A stretch of DNA of 64,000 nucleotides, taken from NCBI GenBank assembly GCA_934045905.1, contig OW203768.1, forward strand, positions 2,632,316 to 2,696,315, given 5' to 3'. Positions 1-12,200 of the stretch are shown here, in pieces (position 1 is the first letter of the stretch; each line of letters opens with the position of its first letter). The notes under the pieces were generated by a model. The model was not told the DNA's origin, searched no databases, and saw only the letters and a list, made by a program, of their open reading frames with translations. The DNA is from Leuctra nigra. Lineage: Eukaryota > Arthropoda > Insecta > Plecoptera > Leuctridae. A program made the translations under genes and the position numbers.

Positions 1-214
1 GTAGCGACGATTTATAATCCTAGACTGAACGCTTTGCAGCTGTGCTGTGAATTTCTAATGATTTCCAAGGCCAAAATGGAGGAAGCAGTAAATATTTGTC
101 TGAAGAATGAATTTAGCTTTAAATCTTATTCTCAACTATAATTTTCTCAAATATTCACAGCTTTATTACTAACATTTAAAGAACATTCCTTCTAATACTC
201 TTTTTTTTTGACAG
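1..214 (+). other. Upstream ENOX intron
   Basis: AT-rich sequence ending in a polypyrimidine tract and acceptor (TTTGACAG at about 207-214). No coding potential or repeat is visible. The preceding ENOX exon lies outside the window. Confidence 0.6.
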
Positions 215-3200
215 ATCCACCGCCCCCACCTCCACCAAATCCACCCATGTCTGGCATGCCTATGGGGATGAATCCCATGATGCAGCAAGGGATGATGCAG
301 CAAGGACACATGATGCAGCAAGGCCCAATGATGCAACAGGGCCCGATGATGAATCAAGGCATGATGCAGCAGGGCCCGATGATGGGGTTCATGCCGATGA
401 TGAACAACAATCAACCCATCCCGGGTGGCAACGTCATGCTGCCGAGCATGAATGACGCTCCTCTTGAGTTCAACATGAACAAGAACAAGCCACCGATGGC
501 AGTCAGCGGTTCCAACGAGCCTAATGATGATGGGGAGAAGAGGGATCGAGACAGGAGAGGCCGCGATCGACGGTAATTACGCATTTTAGTTAAGAACGTC
601 TAGGACCTAGAATGTTTTGTTCACTCGACCGAAATGTGACTAGTGAATTAACTTGGCTGTTAGAGGACGGCTAGGGCAAAATAACCTACTACCTAACTAA
701 AAGGTTAATACGTTGCCGAAAAACTTCCCCTTGAAGAGTCCATCATGACCTAATTTTTTAAATAGGTAGGCACTACCTATTTAATTTGTGAAAAGTGATT
801 CAATGATGCACAAAAAGTCCTTTAAACGTTGTCACTTCATCGACAATAGAGGTCTTCATTGGTGGCCCTTAACGCTGCAAAATGAATTTAACTGATTGTT
901 TATTGCAGGGATCGCAATCGCGACCGGGACTCCGATCGCGACGGTCGCCGCGAGAAGAACCGCGACGATCGCGAGAACAACTTCGACATGGAGCAACCGG
1001 CCGAGATGTCACCGACGCAGCAGCAGATGGCGGCGCCAGCCAACATGTGGATCCAGAGCTATCCGATGATGGGCATGAACATGATGGGCATGGACCCCTC
1101 GATGATGCAGTACGGCATGATGGGAGCGATCATGCCCGGGGGCGACCCCGGCATGCAGCAGATGATGCCCGGCGCCGGGGGCATGGTCAAGGAGATGATA
1201 CAGTGCAAGTCGTGCACGCTGTTCCCACCCAATCCCAACGCGCCGCCCCCCACCACCAGGGAGAGGCCCCCCGGATGCAGGACCATCTTCGTAGGGGGAC
1301 TTCCGGAGAACACCACGGGTAAGTCCAGAACCAGATCCACACAGTCTTCCGGAGATATTAAATGAAACATACTTACCTACCTTCTACTTTTTTTTATTGT
1401 ACCTACCTATGTAGTAAAAAGTAGTTTCAGCCTATAGTTTTTGTACCTAGTGAAGTTTTACAACTACTTTTTGAGTGTACAAAATTCTCCAATTTAACAG
1501 AATGATAGATAGACGTAGTATAGGTAGTACTTCTCTACAATCTGGATGGACTTTTTTGTCAAATCAAATATTTTACTTTTTTTCAGTCTGACCTAAAATT
1601 ACAAACTCTGGGTGACAGTTTTGAGTTTTGTGACTGATTTGTAGACAAATTATTCTTTCCCTCATAAACCTAAATTACTCTCAACTTGACAAAAAAAGGG
1701 ATAGGTCCATAGGTAGGTAATTCATTGAAATATATTTGGTAAACGCTTATTCTCCCTTTCCATGCATTTATGTTAGTTTGGGCACCTCCCCCCCCCCCCC
1801 CTCGACCCGTAAAACTGGCAAAGCTGTTTGTATGTGGTGGGGGGTGGATGGAGCGTTTACCGAACGTAGAGTATTATTAGAGTATTCATAAGCTTTTTTG
1901 GACACGATTCGGGCAGAAATTATTCCATTGTGTTGTGTTCTCCTAAGACTAGTATGCAGTGGCGGCTTGACCATATTCAATCCGGGCCGTGGCCCCGGTA
2001 GAAAAGGGTGGTGGGTGGTAGGGCTGGGACGTTTAAACGTTTAAACGTTTAAACGTCAAGTTGGCGTTTAAACGTTGGTAAACGTTTAATCGTAAAAAGT
2101 GCTGACTTTTATAATACACAAAACTGTTGTCAAAAAATAAAATAACCCCCTCTGGTTTGGCCTATTTTGTATATTATTTATATCAGTTCATCGGAATGAT
2201 GCGTGCGATGCTGTTACCCCTCCCCCTCCAGCCACGATCCCACAACACATACAACGTCGTCACCATTTCAAGGCTGAAAAGTAAATGCCGTTCCACATAA
2301 TGTTTGCCCTTTGTTGGCGACATAGCCGCTGGGAACATGAGAAAGTTTATATCTTCTTAGTGAGTAGTAGTATGACGTCTGGAGAACAAGCTTGATGCGT
2401 ACTTGAAAATATTTGTAGGTCAGTCGAGATCGAGAGTTCGTTTTTAGTGCGTCTAAAAAATGAGTTCCAGTGTGTGGCAGCATTTCGAGAAATTCGAGAA
2501 AACAGTAAAGTGTAAACTATGTGGCAAAATATTGCAATATAAGACTAACTCAACAGGTGCTATGCACAATCATTTGAAGCTACTGCATCCAACTCTCGAG
2601 TTTAAAGGCAAAAGACCGGACGGTAATGCAACCAGTACAGCATCCGCACCGAAAGTGGCGAAAATAGAAGATTTTTTTACCTCGGCCCGACCGTGTGGAA
2701 AAGTGAGGGGAGAGAACATTACGTCAATGATAGTTAATATGATTGTGAAAGACTTGGTGCCAATAAATATTGTGGAATCAAAAGGATTCTTAAGTTTGTT
2801 TGAATTTGTGGAACCGAACTATAAAGTGCCTTGTCGAAAAACAATCATGTCCAGAATTCAAAAGATGTATGAAGATAAAAAGCAAGGGTTGGTTGAACAG
2901 CTGACTGCCGACTCTGTGGATTACGTCTCTATTACCACTGACAATTGGACATCAAATAAAGCAGAGTCGTATATTACAGTTACTGGGCATTACATCGACA
3001 AAGATTGGGAAATGCAGAGCCATGTACTAGCTACTCGGTATATGGCTGTTGCCCATGACGCATCTAATCTACGCAAAGAAGTAGAAAATATCGCTACAGA
3101 ATTCGGAATAGCTGAAAAGCTATTATCGTGTGTTCACGATAATGCAGCTAACATCGACTTGGCCATTAGAGAATGCGAAAGGATCCAAGAAAGCTTGGGT

Positions 3201-6200
3201 TGTGTTGCACACACAATCCAACTTTGCATAACAAAAGGATTCAAAGAAACGCCGACAATTTCAAAAACGATATCCGCTGCAAGCCGACTCGTCGCGCACG
3301 TCAAGAGGAGTTACAAAGCTACGAGTGCCCTGGCAACAAAACAAGCCGAACAAAATTTGCCGCAACATAAACTCATTCAATCATGCCCCACTCGTTGGAA
3401 CAGTGTATATGACATGTTCGAAAGATTATTAGAACAGCGCTGGGCTATTACCTCGTTATTGAGCGATCGCAATTTCACCAAAATTAACGATGCGCGTACG
3501 TTGGAATTAAAAGACTCGCAGTGGTCAATAATTGAAGAAATGGTGGCTGTTCTCAAACCACTCAAGTCCGCTACAACCGCAGTGTCTAAAGAACTTCAAG
3601 TGTCAATATCCGATGCCGCACCAATACTTGTGGCGTTAGCTTCAGAACATCTGGCACCGAGGGCCGCACAAATTGGTGACAACATCGGCAGCGACGAGGA
3701 ACAAGGTACTGTCCGAAATGATGTGGCTATATTCAAACATGTAGTTGCTGCGGAAATCAAACGGCGATATCGCAGTTTATTCCCTGATGATATCGATGAC
3801 GACGACATTATACTCTATAAAAGTGGTCCTATGCTACAAGCCGCATATCTTGATCCAAGGCATAAGCATGTGCCATTTGTATCAGCCAGGATTCGGCAGA
3901 GGATTAAATCAGACGTCGCCATTAATCTGAGCGAGCGGTTTCCTCCAACAGAAGCTGGTGCGAGTAGTGCATCGCCAGCAGCTGACAGCGCCCATAACCT
4001 CTTTGGGTCGACATACGAGCTGGAAGCTAGTACTCAAGATTTCAGTGATGAAATTGCCCATTACGAAATGTTGCCGAAAATTTCTCTCGGTGATGGCGAC
4101 CCTCTACAGTGGTGGAAGCAGCACTCGAAAGTGTTGCCAAGATTGTCGAGGATGGCAAGGGGTTACCTGGCCATACCGGCCACATCTGTCCCATCAGAGA
4201 GAATGTTTTCTACGGCAGGACGCCTGGTATCAAAGATGAGAAGTAGCCTCAAACCAAGAAATGTGGATATGATTCTGTTCCTGAACAAAAACGCGTAGGA
4301 AGAAACTCGAACACAGCAAATATCATGGAGCATTGAGTTTTGTATTATTTTTATGTTCCTTTTCTTACATGCGAAATATTAATTTGTAATTTGATACCAT
4401 TTTGTCAGACTTTTTCTGAATTTACAAATATGGATGAGACTTGAATTTTGTATTACTTTAATAATTTTTTAATGTCCCTCTTTTACATGTATGAAGTATT
4501 AATTAATAATTTGTGATTTGATATCATAATTTATGTTCCTATGTGGGTTGTGAAGGCATTAAGCATGAACCAAAGCCATTATGATTATATTTTACTGAGT
4601 TGATAATTTCCTTGCTTGTAACATAGTGCCAAATATTAATTAATTTGTGATTTGAGACGATTATAATGTCCAATTGAATTATGAACATTCTGCCATTCTG
4701 TTTATGCAGAATATAAATTAGTGCGATATTTTTATAACACCTAAAGGCCCATGCACAATTGACATAACCCGCAGCCGCAACCCGTAAGCGCAACTGCGTG
4801 AAAAGTTGAAACAATGCATACCAATGCACCCGCGCACAATCGACATACCCGCAACACGCAACCCGCAGCCGTAGCCCGTAGCCCGCAAGACTTGACCAAG
4901 ATTCAACAATTTTACGTAAGCTACGTCAGGCCACGCCCACATTCTGACGGGCAGCCAATCAGAATGAGATAACAAAACCGGAAACGGAAATAGACAAATA
5001 TCACAGGTTAAAATCAAAGTCAAACTAGCTTCTACTTACAACAGCATAACCTAACCCAGCCGTCAAAACTGTGTTGTCATTATTTTTCCTGGATTTTTCG
5101 TTCTTTTCTTGTTTATTTATGTCTGACGAAGAGGAAGCCGTGCCTTGCGAACAATGATGCCGTGATGTGTGCGTCATATTTGTTCACTCTATATGCTTTG
5201 GTTTCTTTGGTCCGTAACGTCTTGGTTATGTCAATTGTGAACAGATAGTGATACGGGTTGCGTGTTGCGGTTGCGGGTTACGGGTTGCGGCTGCGGGTTA
5301 TGTCAATTGTGCACGGGCCTTAATATTGATTAATTTGTGAATTGATACCATTAGGTATGTTATTGTTAAATAGTATTTTGAACATTCCTTTCCTTCATAA
5401 TGCCAAACAGAAATAATTGATTTGTGATTTGGCGCTAGAATAGATGTTAAATATTGTGTTAAGAAAATTAATTATTTTCATAATAGGTACCTAGTGCGAA
5501 TCAATGTGATAAAAGGTACCTGCCATATTAATTGACAGACACAAAAAATTACTGTTCAGAGTGTTTGCTATTAACAATTAACCTACTAATTATTTTATGT
5601 TTTTATTTGAGCTGGGTAAGAGCTCATTTCAACTGTCAATACTAAAACTTATGATATAAACATTCAATTCTTTCATAATGCCAAACAGAAAATGATTAAT
5701 TTGTGATTTGGTGGGACTAGAATATTTAGTTAAATATTACATAAATATTTTGTTTCATAATTTTTATGAGTTGTATCGATCGATGTGGTTCATGTATTAA
5801 TTGACACAGATTTACTGATACTATTAACAATTAACCTACTAATTATTTCGTTTTTATTTGAGTTGTACCATGGGTGAATGGTTACAGTGCTATATTTCTC
5901 TGATTTGGTAATTAGAATACTATTCAATATTCATTTGAAGTAAATGCCAAATTCACTAATTAATTTGGTTCCCTTTTCAATTTACAGTGTTCATTTCAAC
6001 CGTCAATGCGAAATTGTAAAGTGCGAAGTAATGAAATAATTAGGTTAGTTTATAAATTGGATGTATTTTGAAAAATGACAGCCATTAAAGTCATTAATAA
6101 AATAGAAACACATTTTTATTTTGATCAGTTGAAGGAATGATTTAGACAGTGTACAATTTCGGCAGTTAGTGTTGATGTTCTCTAGTGTTGATAAGCTCTC

Positions 6201-9200
6201 AAGTATGGCACATGGTCGTGAAAGTGGCTGCAAAGGGGGAGAGGCAATAAATATCTTTGTTATCATTTTTATGCTCACTAAACGTTTAAACGTTTAAACG
6301 GACCTTTTGAGGGCGTTTAAACGTTTACTTAAATAATCAGTTTTTCCCAGCCCTAGTGGGTGGGTGGGTGGTCGGAAGAAGGCGGGTGGTTGGGTGGGTG
6401 GGTGGGATGAAGGTATGAAGGTATTAAACATCAAGTGTATTATAATAAAATAAAAGCTGTAAATATGTATTAATTGAATATAGTAATAGAGTTATTTGTA
6501 CATTCTAATCATTGTACATGTTCCAGACGATTGAGTGGGTTCAAATGGAAAAAATTCAGAATACGCGCTGTAGTTAAATTGAAATTGCCGCCTTTATAAA
6601 GCCGGTTTCCTGTTGGTGGAAATAGTATAGCATAGGGATCTTTATTTATTGTGATAATGTTGTCGATTTCACGTAAGCCAGAAAGGACAGAAAGTATAAG
6701 ATTATCAAATGCAGTTGTAGAAACAGGGCCCGGTATGGCCGACATGGCCACAGCCATACCTAATGCATGCATGCAGGCTGCAGGCAGGTTAAAATACTTG
6801 TGTATTTTGAAAAAAAGGAACAAGGGGGTATCACACTTGCCACTCTGGGCTGCAACCCTTAGGTGGAACCCTAAGGTGGAAATTATCAATTGCACTTGTG
6901 CAAAGACTAAAATTGGTCTCTGCACATGTATAGAACGATTACGTGAGAAATACACGTGGTTCCAGCGACGAGTTGCAGCCCAGTGTGATACCTCCTTTTT
7001 GGGAAGAAATTCCTTTGAACCCGCCAGTTGGTGTGATATCAGGTAAACATTGGTTAAAAACGATTTTGAAAATATTATTTTTACTTTGAGCACACTTCAC
7101 TTCCCTTACTCCACTTGGACCCCCATTTTAAGCCCGTCCTAAGAGCCAAAAAACTAAAAATTCGCTGCGCGGCATTTTTATGTACACTTTTTATTAATTG
7201 TCGACTCTTTTTTGTTTTCTTTCAAAAATAGTACATGTAAAATTATTTTACATCCGCTCTGATGTAACCAAAAACTAAAAATTTCGCTGCGTGGCTATTT
7301 TAGGCGTGATTTTATTGCTAATGTAAAATCCTGTTAAACCCGTCCTGGCTATAAGGTATAAAAAAAAATCGCTGCGCGGCATTTTAATGCGTAATTACTT
7401 TTGATTAATTATATACTTTTATGTTTTCTTTCAGAAATATAGTACTACCTGTAAAATCATTTTAAACCTGCTCTAATGTAGCTAAAAACAAAAAATTTCG
7501 CTGCGTTGCTTTTTTATGCATAGTTTTATCACTTTAAGACAGAGTAATGTAAAATCATTTTAAACCCATCCTAAGGTAGCCAAAAACAAGAAACTTCGTA
7601 GCGTGGCATTTTTATGTGTTTTTTCTATTCATTAATGACTTTTTTCTTTTCTTTCAAAAATCTAGTATCTACCTGTAAAATCATTTTGAACCCGTTCTAA
7701 TGAAGCCAAAAACAAAAACTTTTATGTTTTCCTTAAAAATTATAGTACCTGTTCCAATGCAGACGAAAACCAAAAAATCGCTGCGCGGCATTTTTATGTT
7801 GTGATTTTTATACCTGAATGACTTTCCTGCTTTCTTTCAAAAATGTCGTACCTACCTACTTGCACAATCATTTTAAACTCGTTCTGATGTAGACAAATCA
7901 AAAAAATTCGCTTCGCGGCATTTTTTGTTTGATTTTATTTCTAATATGAATTACTGGCTGCTCTGTTTTTCTTCAATAATATCGCACCTGCCTCTAAATT
8001 CATTGTAATTCCGTCTAGAACCAAAATAAAAAAATTCGCTGCGCGGCATTTGTGAGGGTACAATTCCTTTAAGAATTAAATTAATTACTTCCCAGTTTTT
8101 CTACCTTCAATTAATGTGTAATCAATTTAAATCAGTTTTAAAGTAGCTAAAACTAAAATAATTCACATTAATTAACTTTTTTGCTGTGCCTTTATTACAG
8201 CAAAAAGGGTCAATTAAAATCGTTACAATGCATCAAAACGAATGACCTTGAGAAAAATTTCTTGGGGGCTTCGCCCCCAAACCCCATTTAAATATGGGTG
8301 GTGGGTGTATGAGAAAAAGATTGGCCCCGCATGTTTTTATGGGTTCAAGCCGCCACTGCTAGTATGTACGTACATAAAATGATTTCGAGCCGAAATGGGA
8401 TTAAATTAGCTTTAGAATAATCTACTCTACATGACAACTGTTGTACAAGCGTGGAATTAGTTGGTTATACTCTATCTCTCTCTGCTCCATATAAAAACAT
8501 GATGATATGGGTCAGAGAGAGGCAGAGTACAACCATCTTATTTCCACGACTGTGCCTGCAATGATGCCCGGCGAACATGGAATATAACCTATGTTCTTGC
8601 TTCACAGAGGAGATCATCGACGAGATCTTCTCCCGCTGCGGTGAGATGTCCACCTGCCGCCTCAGCAAGAAGAACTTCTGCCACATCCGCTTCGTGTTCG
8701 AGGCTTCGGTGGACGCGGCCGTTTATCTGTCAGGTGAGCCTGCGCACTTGACCCAAGTATTAATTACGGGTACCCGATTCCTGATTTTCCGTCCCGCCGA
8801 CTTCCCTAATAGGTAGAAGCAAATATATTTTAACAAACACGAACATTTACTTATTATCATGCAAACCACTTTCTTGTGTGTTACCTACCTAATGAGTTAT
8901 TTTCTCAGACTTCAAATGTTTAAATTTTAATTCACAAATATATTTCATCTTGAATTAAATATGGTATATTTCATAAATGCTACCATATTGTTTGCTTAAT
9001 TTTCTGTAGCCTAATTAATGCCTAACGAATTAATACGGTTAATTAATAGAACTACGAATACTTTAAATTGCTGAGATTATTTAATTGACATGTACCTACA
9101 CTTCGTGGGATGATGCCATCAAACCTTTATCAGACAATCCTTTTCTTTCGAACACCGTTTTTTATTTGTTCGAGTGTACCTTCCTTACACAAATATTTTT

Positions 9201-12200
9201 ATGGAAGCCAAAGAAAGTTTAGTATGGATTTAGTGATTACTGATTAGTGAACACAGTTTGGTTGCTCGGCTACATGTGCTTGGTGGTTGTGTTGCCAGGT
9301 TACCGAGTGCGTATCGGAGTCAACGCCGACGCGCCCAACACCGGGCGCCTGCACGTGGACTACGCGCAGGCGCGCGACGACCTGTACGAGTGGGAGTGCC
9401 GGCAGCGCGCGATGCAGCGCGAGATGAGGCACAGGGAGCGTGTGGAGAAGGAGAGACTCCGCCCCCCCTCCCCGCCCCCCGTCGTCCACTACACCGACCA
9501 CGAGGCGGTCAGCGTGTCCGAGAAGATTAAAGGTGAGTTTCAATGTCTTCGTTACAGACCATCAACCAGGCATGTGTTCAATCACTGTGTTCTATTTTAA
9601 CATCAATTATTTGATTTCACATCAATGTCAGACTAAAATTGAATTTTGATTTGACTTTTATTTCAATTGGAAAATTGTGTACATACCTACCTAGTAGGTA
9701 ATCATTTGATATCATTCTGATTTGATAGAGAGATCAATGATACTTCGTTTGTTGTTCCACAAACTTCCATTAAGGGTTCCGATTCCAAACCACTTCATCA
9801 TTGCAATGATACTTTGCATAATCTGAATCAGAGTCTTAGCTAAATGCTAAGATTCCTTCAGATTGTGCTAGATTAATGGAGGTAAATTAGCCCTGACTGC
9901 TGAATTGGCAGTCGGGGTCAGTCACCTGTCCTACAAAACAACACTCAAATGTATGCATCAGAAAGCTTGTTGCATCTTGGACTTCTGGGTCAATGATACT
10001 TTGCATAATCTAATTACGAGTCTTGGCTCAGTGCCATGATTTTAATTGGTTGTGCTAGATGAATGGAGGTAAATTAGCCCTGACCACTGACCTTGTGGCT
10101 GGGGTCAGTCACCTGTCCTACAAAACAACACTCAATTCACCCTCAGTCAGACAATGTGTTGATTCTTCTTCAACTCCTGGGCTGGGTTCACGAAATGTTT
10201 TAAGCCTTCTTCCGGGATAACTTTATGCTGGTAGGGTAACTACCAAAATCTCTATTCATGATTATTGTTATGTTAAAACTTAGTATTTTACCATTATGAA
10301 TGGCGATTTGTACAATTAAATTCATAAAGAGATGCTACTGGTGAAATATGGTAATTGTAGCTAATATTGATAATATTAGATTTTTCAGTATTTAATAATA
10401 TTTTTTACTTTGTGAATCCAGCCCCTGGATCATTGATGTTATTGGTTTGCATGATCTAAAGGGAACCTTGGCTTAATAGCCAGATTCCAGCCGATTATGC
10501 TAGAAGAATGGAGGTAAATTAGCCTTGACTGCTCATCAGGCATTTGGGGTCAGTCACCTTTCCTACATGCTTAATAGTGGAACAAATCTGATCACTCAGT
10601 TTGATCACACTTGTATTAATCCTTGATTATGTGCATGCATCAATGATCAAAACTTGAATTCGAACCATAGAACCAGTGGTGTAAGACGAACGAGCAAGGA
10701 AATCAGTTGAATGTTGGAAACTGTTCATAAAGGGAAGCCAACTTTTGACTTCCAAGAATGGCATACCTATTTCCAAAACTGACATAACATTTAAATTGTT
10801 TAATTGTTAAATAAATACACATTTCATTAGGCTTAGTACAACAAATTACTATTACCTAATTTGTTTTAAGCAAAGAAGAAATTTAATTGTGCATCAACGC
10901 ATCAACTCAATCAAGACTTTAAAGTGTTGGTTGAGTCGACGCGTGCGACGGTGGCGCAGGTTTTGAAGTATGTTTGGTGGCAGCTCTGGGCTCGTCGGAT
11001 GTTGCAGTGACCGACGAGACGTTCACGAAGGCCGTGCAGGTGGTGATCACGTGGCTGGAGCGCGGCGACTGCGTGAAGCGCAACGCCAACACATTCTACA
11101 CGATGATCCAGTCGACCAACTCGCACGTGCGCCGGCTGCTGAACGAGAAGACGCAGTACGAGGAGGAGCTGCAGCGCGCCCGGGACATCTTCAAGGGGCG
11201 CATGCAGGGCATCCTGATACAGTGTGAGTCACACGTTCCGTCAACCACAGTCAGTCGAGACACCAGGCAGGGGCTTGTGATTGAGATGACACGCGTGTCG
11301 GGTCCTCGGCAGGAGGCGGTACAGAGAGTTTACAATTGATCCGAGCCACGGCGGTAATATCAAACCAGTAGAGATGCAAGTCTGAGTGGTCCATGACATT
11401 TCGATTGCACTTTTATTGACATTTTAGGATAAGAAGAAAAATCTCTTGAGTACATGTTCTGGTAGGTACTAAATTTGAGAAGATTTAAAAAAAAAAATTG
11501 TTTAATAGTTTCCTTCAACTCAACATCACTCATAATTTAAAAAAAAAAAATCTTAAACATTTTACATAGGTTCTGCCCAAAATAAACAGCTAGGTACAAA
11601 CTAAATTCTCAAAACCTAAATCCCAAAATCACAGTATTCTTGCTTGACATCCAGGCAACTGTGATTTGAAGAGCTCGACCAAAGCCTCACCACAAGTAAG
11701 ATGTGCGAGTCAAGCACTGGGCAAGACGCTATCGGACACTTTGTCCCCTTCTGCGGAGGTCCCGGCACTTGTGCATCGGTAAGTGAGATATCAGCTAGGT
11801 CTTAGCCATGTTGCAACATTCATTAATCAGCTGCCATCTTTTACAAGAGAGCTCCGATGCCGGTGCCCAACACCACGTGACGGTTACGACCGGTAAGCTT
11901 TGACGCAGACTCGGAGCCGGCCAAGTGTAGCCTCATTTCATTGGTGTAGTAGGTATCACATTGATTGGGCATCCGGTGGAGTCCGTGTCTCGGAAGGTGA
12001 GGTTCGACCGCAAGCGTTGATCTCAACCCGCTAACTGTGCTTGTCTCTCCTAACTGGTTATACAGTCGGTCAGATCGAGCGAGTGTTCTCGGCGGCCAGT
12101 CACAAGAAGGTTTGGGACCATTTCACGAAAGCCCAGCGTAAGAACATCGAGATGTGGCGCAAACAGACGTCGGTACGTAGCGCGGTGACGAGGACCAGCG

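Larger units (their letters stand above)
2019..6355 (+). mobile_element. Intact autonomous hAT transposon
   Basis: Ends TAGGGCTGGGA (2019) and TCCCAGCCCTA (6355) are flanked by an exact 8-bp target duplication GTGGGTGG (2011-2018 and 6356-6363). Both subterminal regions carry clustered palindromic CGTTTAAACG motifs (about 2030-2090 and 6280-6327), the usual type of transposase-binding arrangement. It is 4337 bp long and encodes one uninterrupted BED-finger transposase (2460-4298). The 3' non-coding half is AT-rich and holds a 576-bp MITE at 4745-5320. It inserted into an older hAT element. Confidence 0.93.
1957..8358. mobile_element. Defective hAT-superfamily transposon, outer shell of a nested insertion
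   Basis: Terminal inverted repeats CAGTGGCGGCTTGA (from 1957) and TCAAGCCGCCACTG (to 8358) are flanked by a perfect 8-bp duplication CTAGTATG (1949-1956 and 8359-8366), the signature of hAT insertion. Without the younger hAT at 2019-6355 and its TSD the element is about 2.06 kb. I see no intact transposase in it. The right half holds a roughly 130-bp tandem array (about 7130-8190) and a GC-rich hairpin just inside the right end (about 8260-8285). It lies in the ENOX intron between exons 1318 and 8608. Confidence 0.88.

Noticed and set aside
882..1322. Overlapping long frames over the ENOX exons on both strands
   Set aside because: They are shadows of the GC-rich Met/Arg/Asp-coding exon. Only the frame matching ENOX joins neighbouring exons in phase.
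4741..5322. CpG island or promoter within the hAT element
   Set aside because: The GC-rich CGCAACCCG repeats belong to the inverted ends of the nested MITE.
6509..7093. 194-codon minus-strand ORF inside the hAT shell
   Set aside because: It runs through an inverted-repeat MITE and shows no transposase motif that I can confirm.
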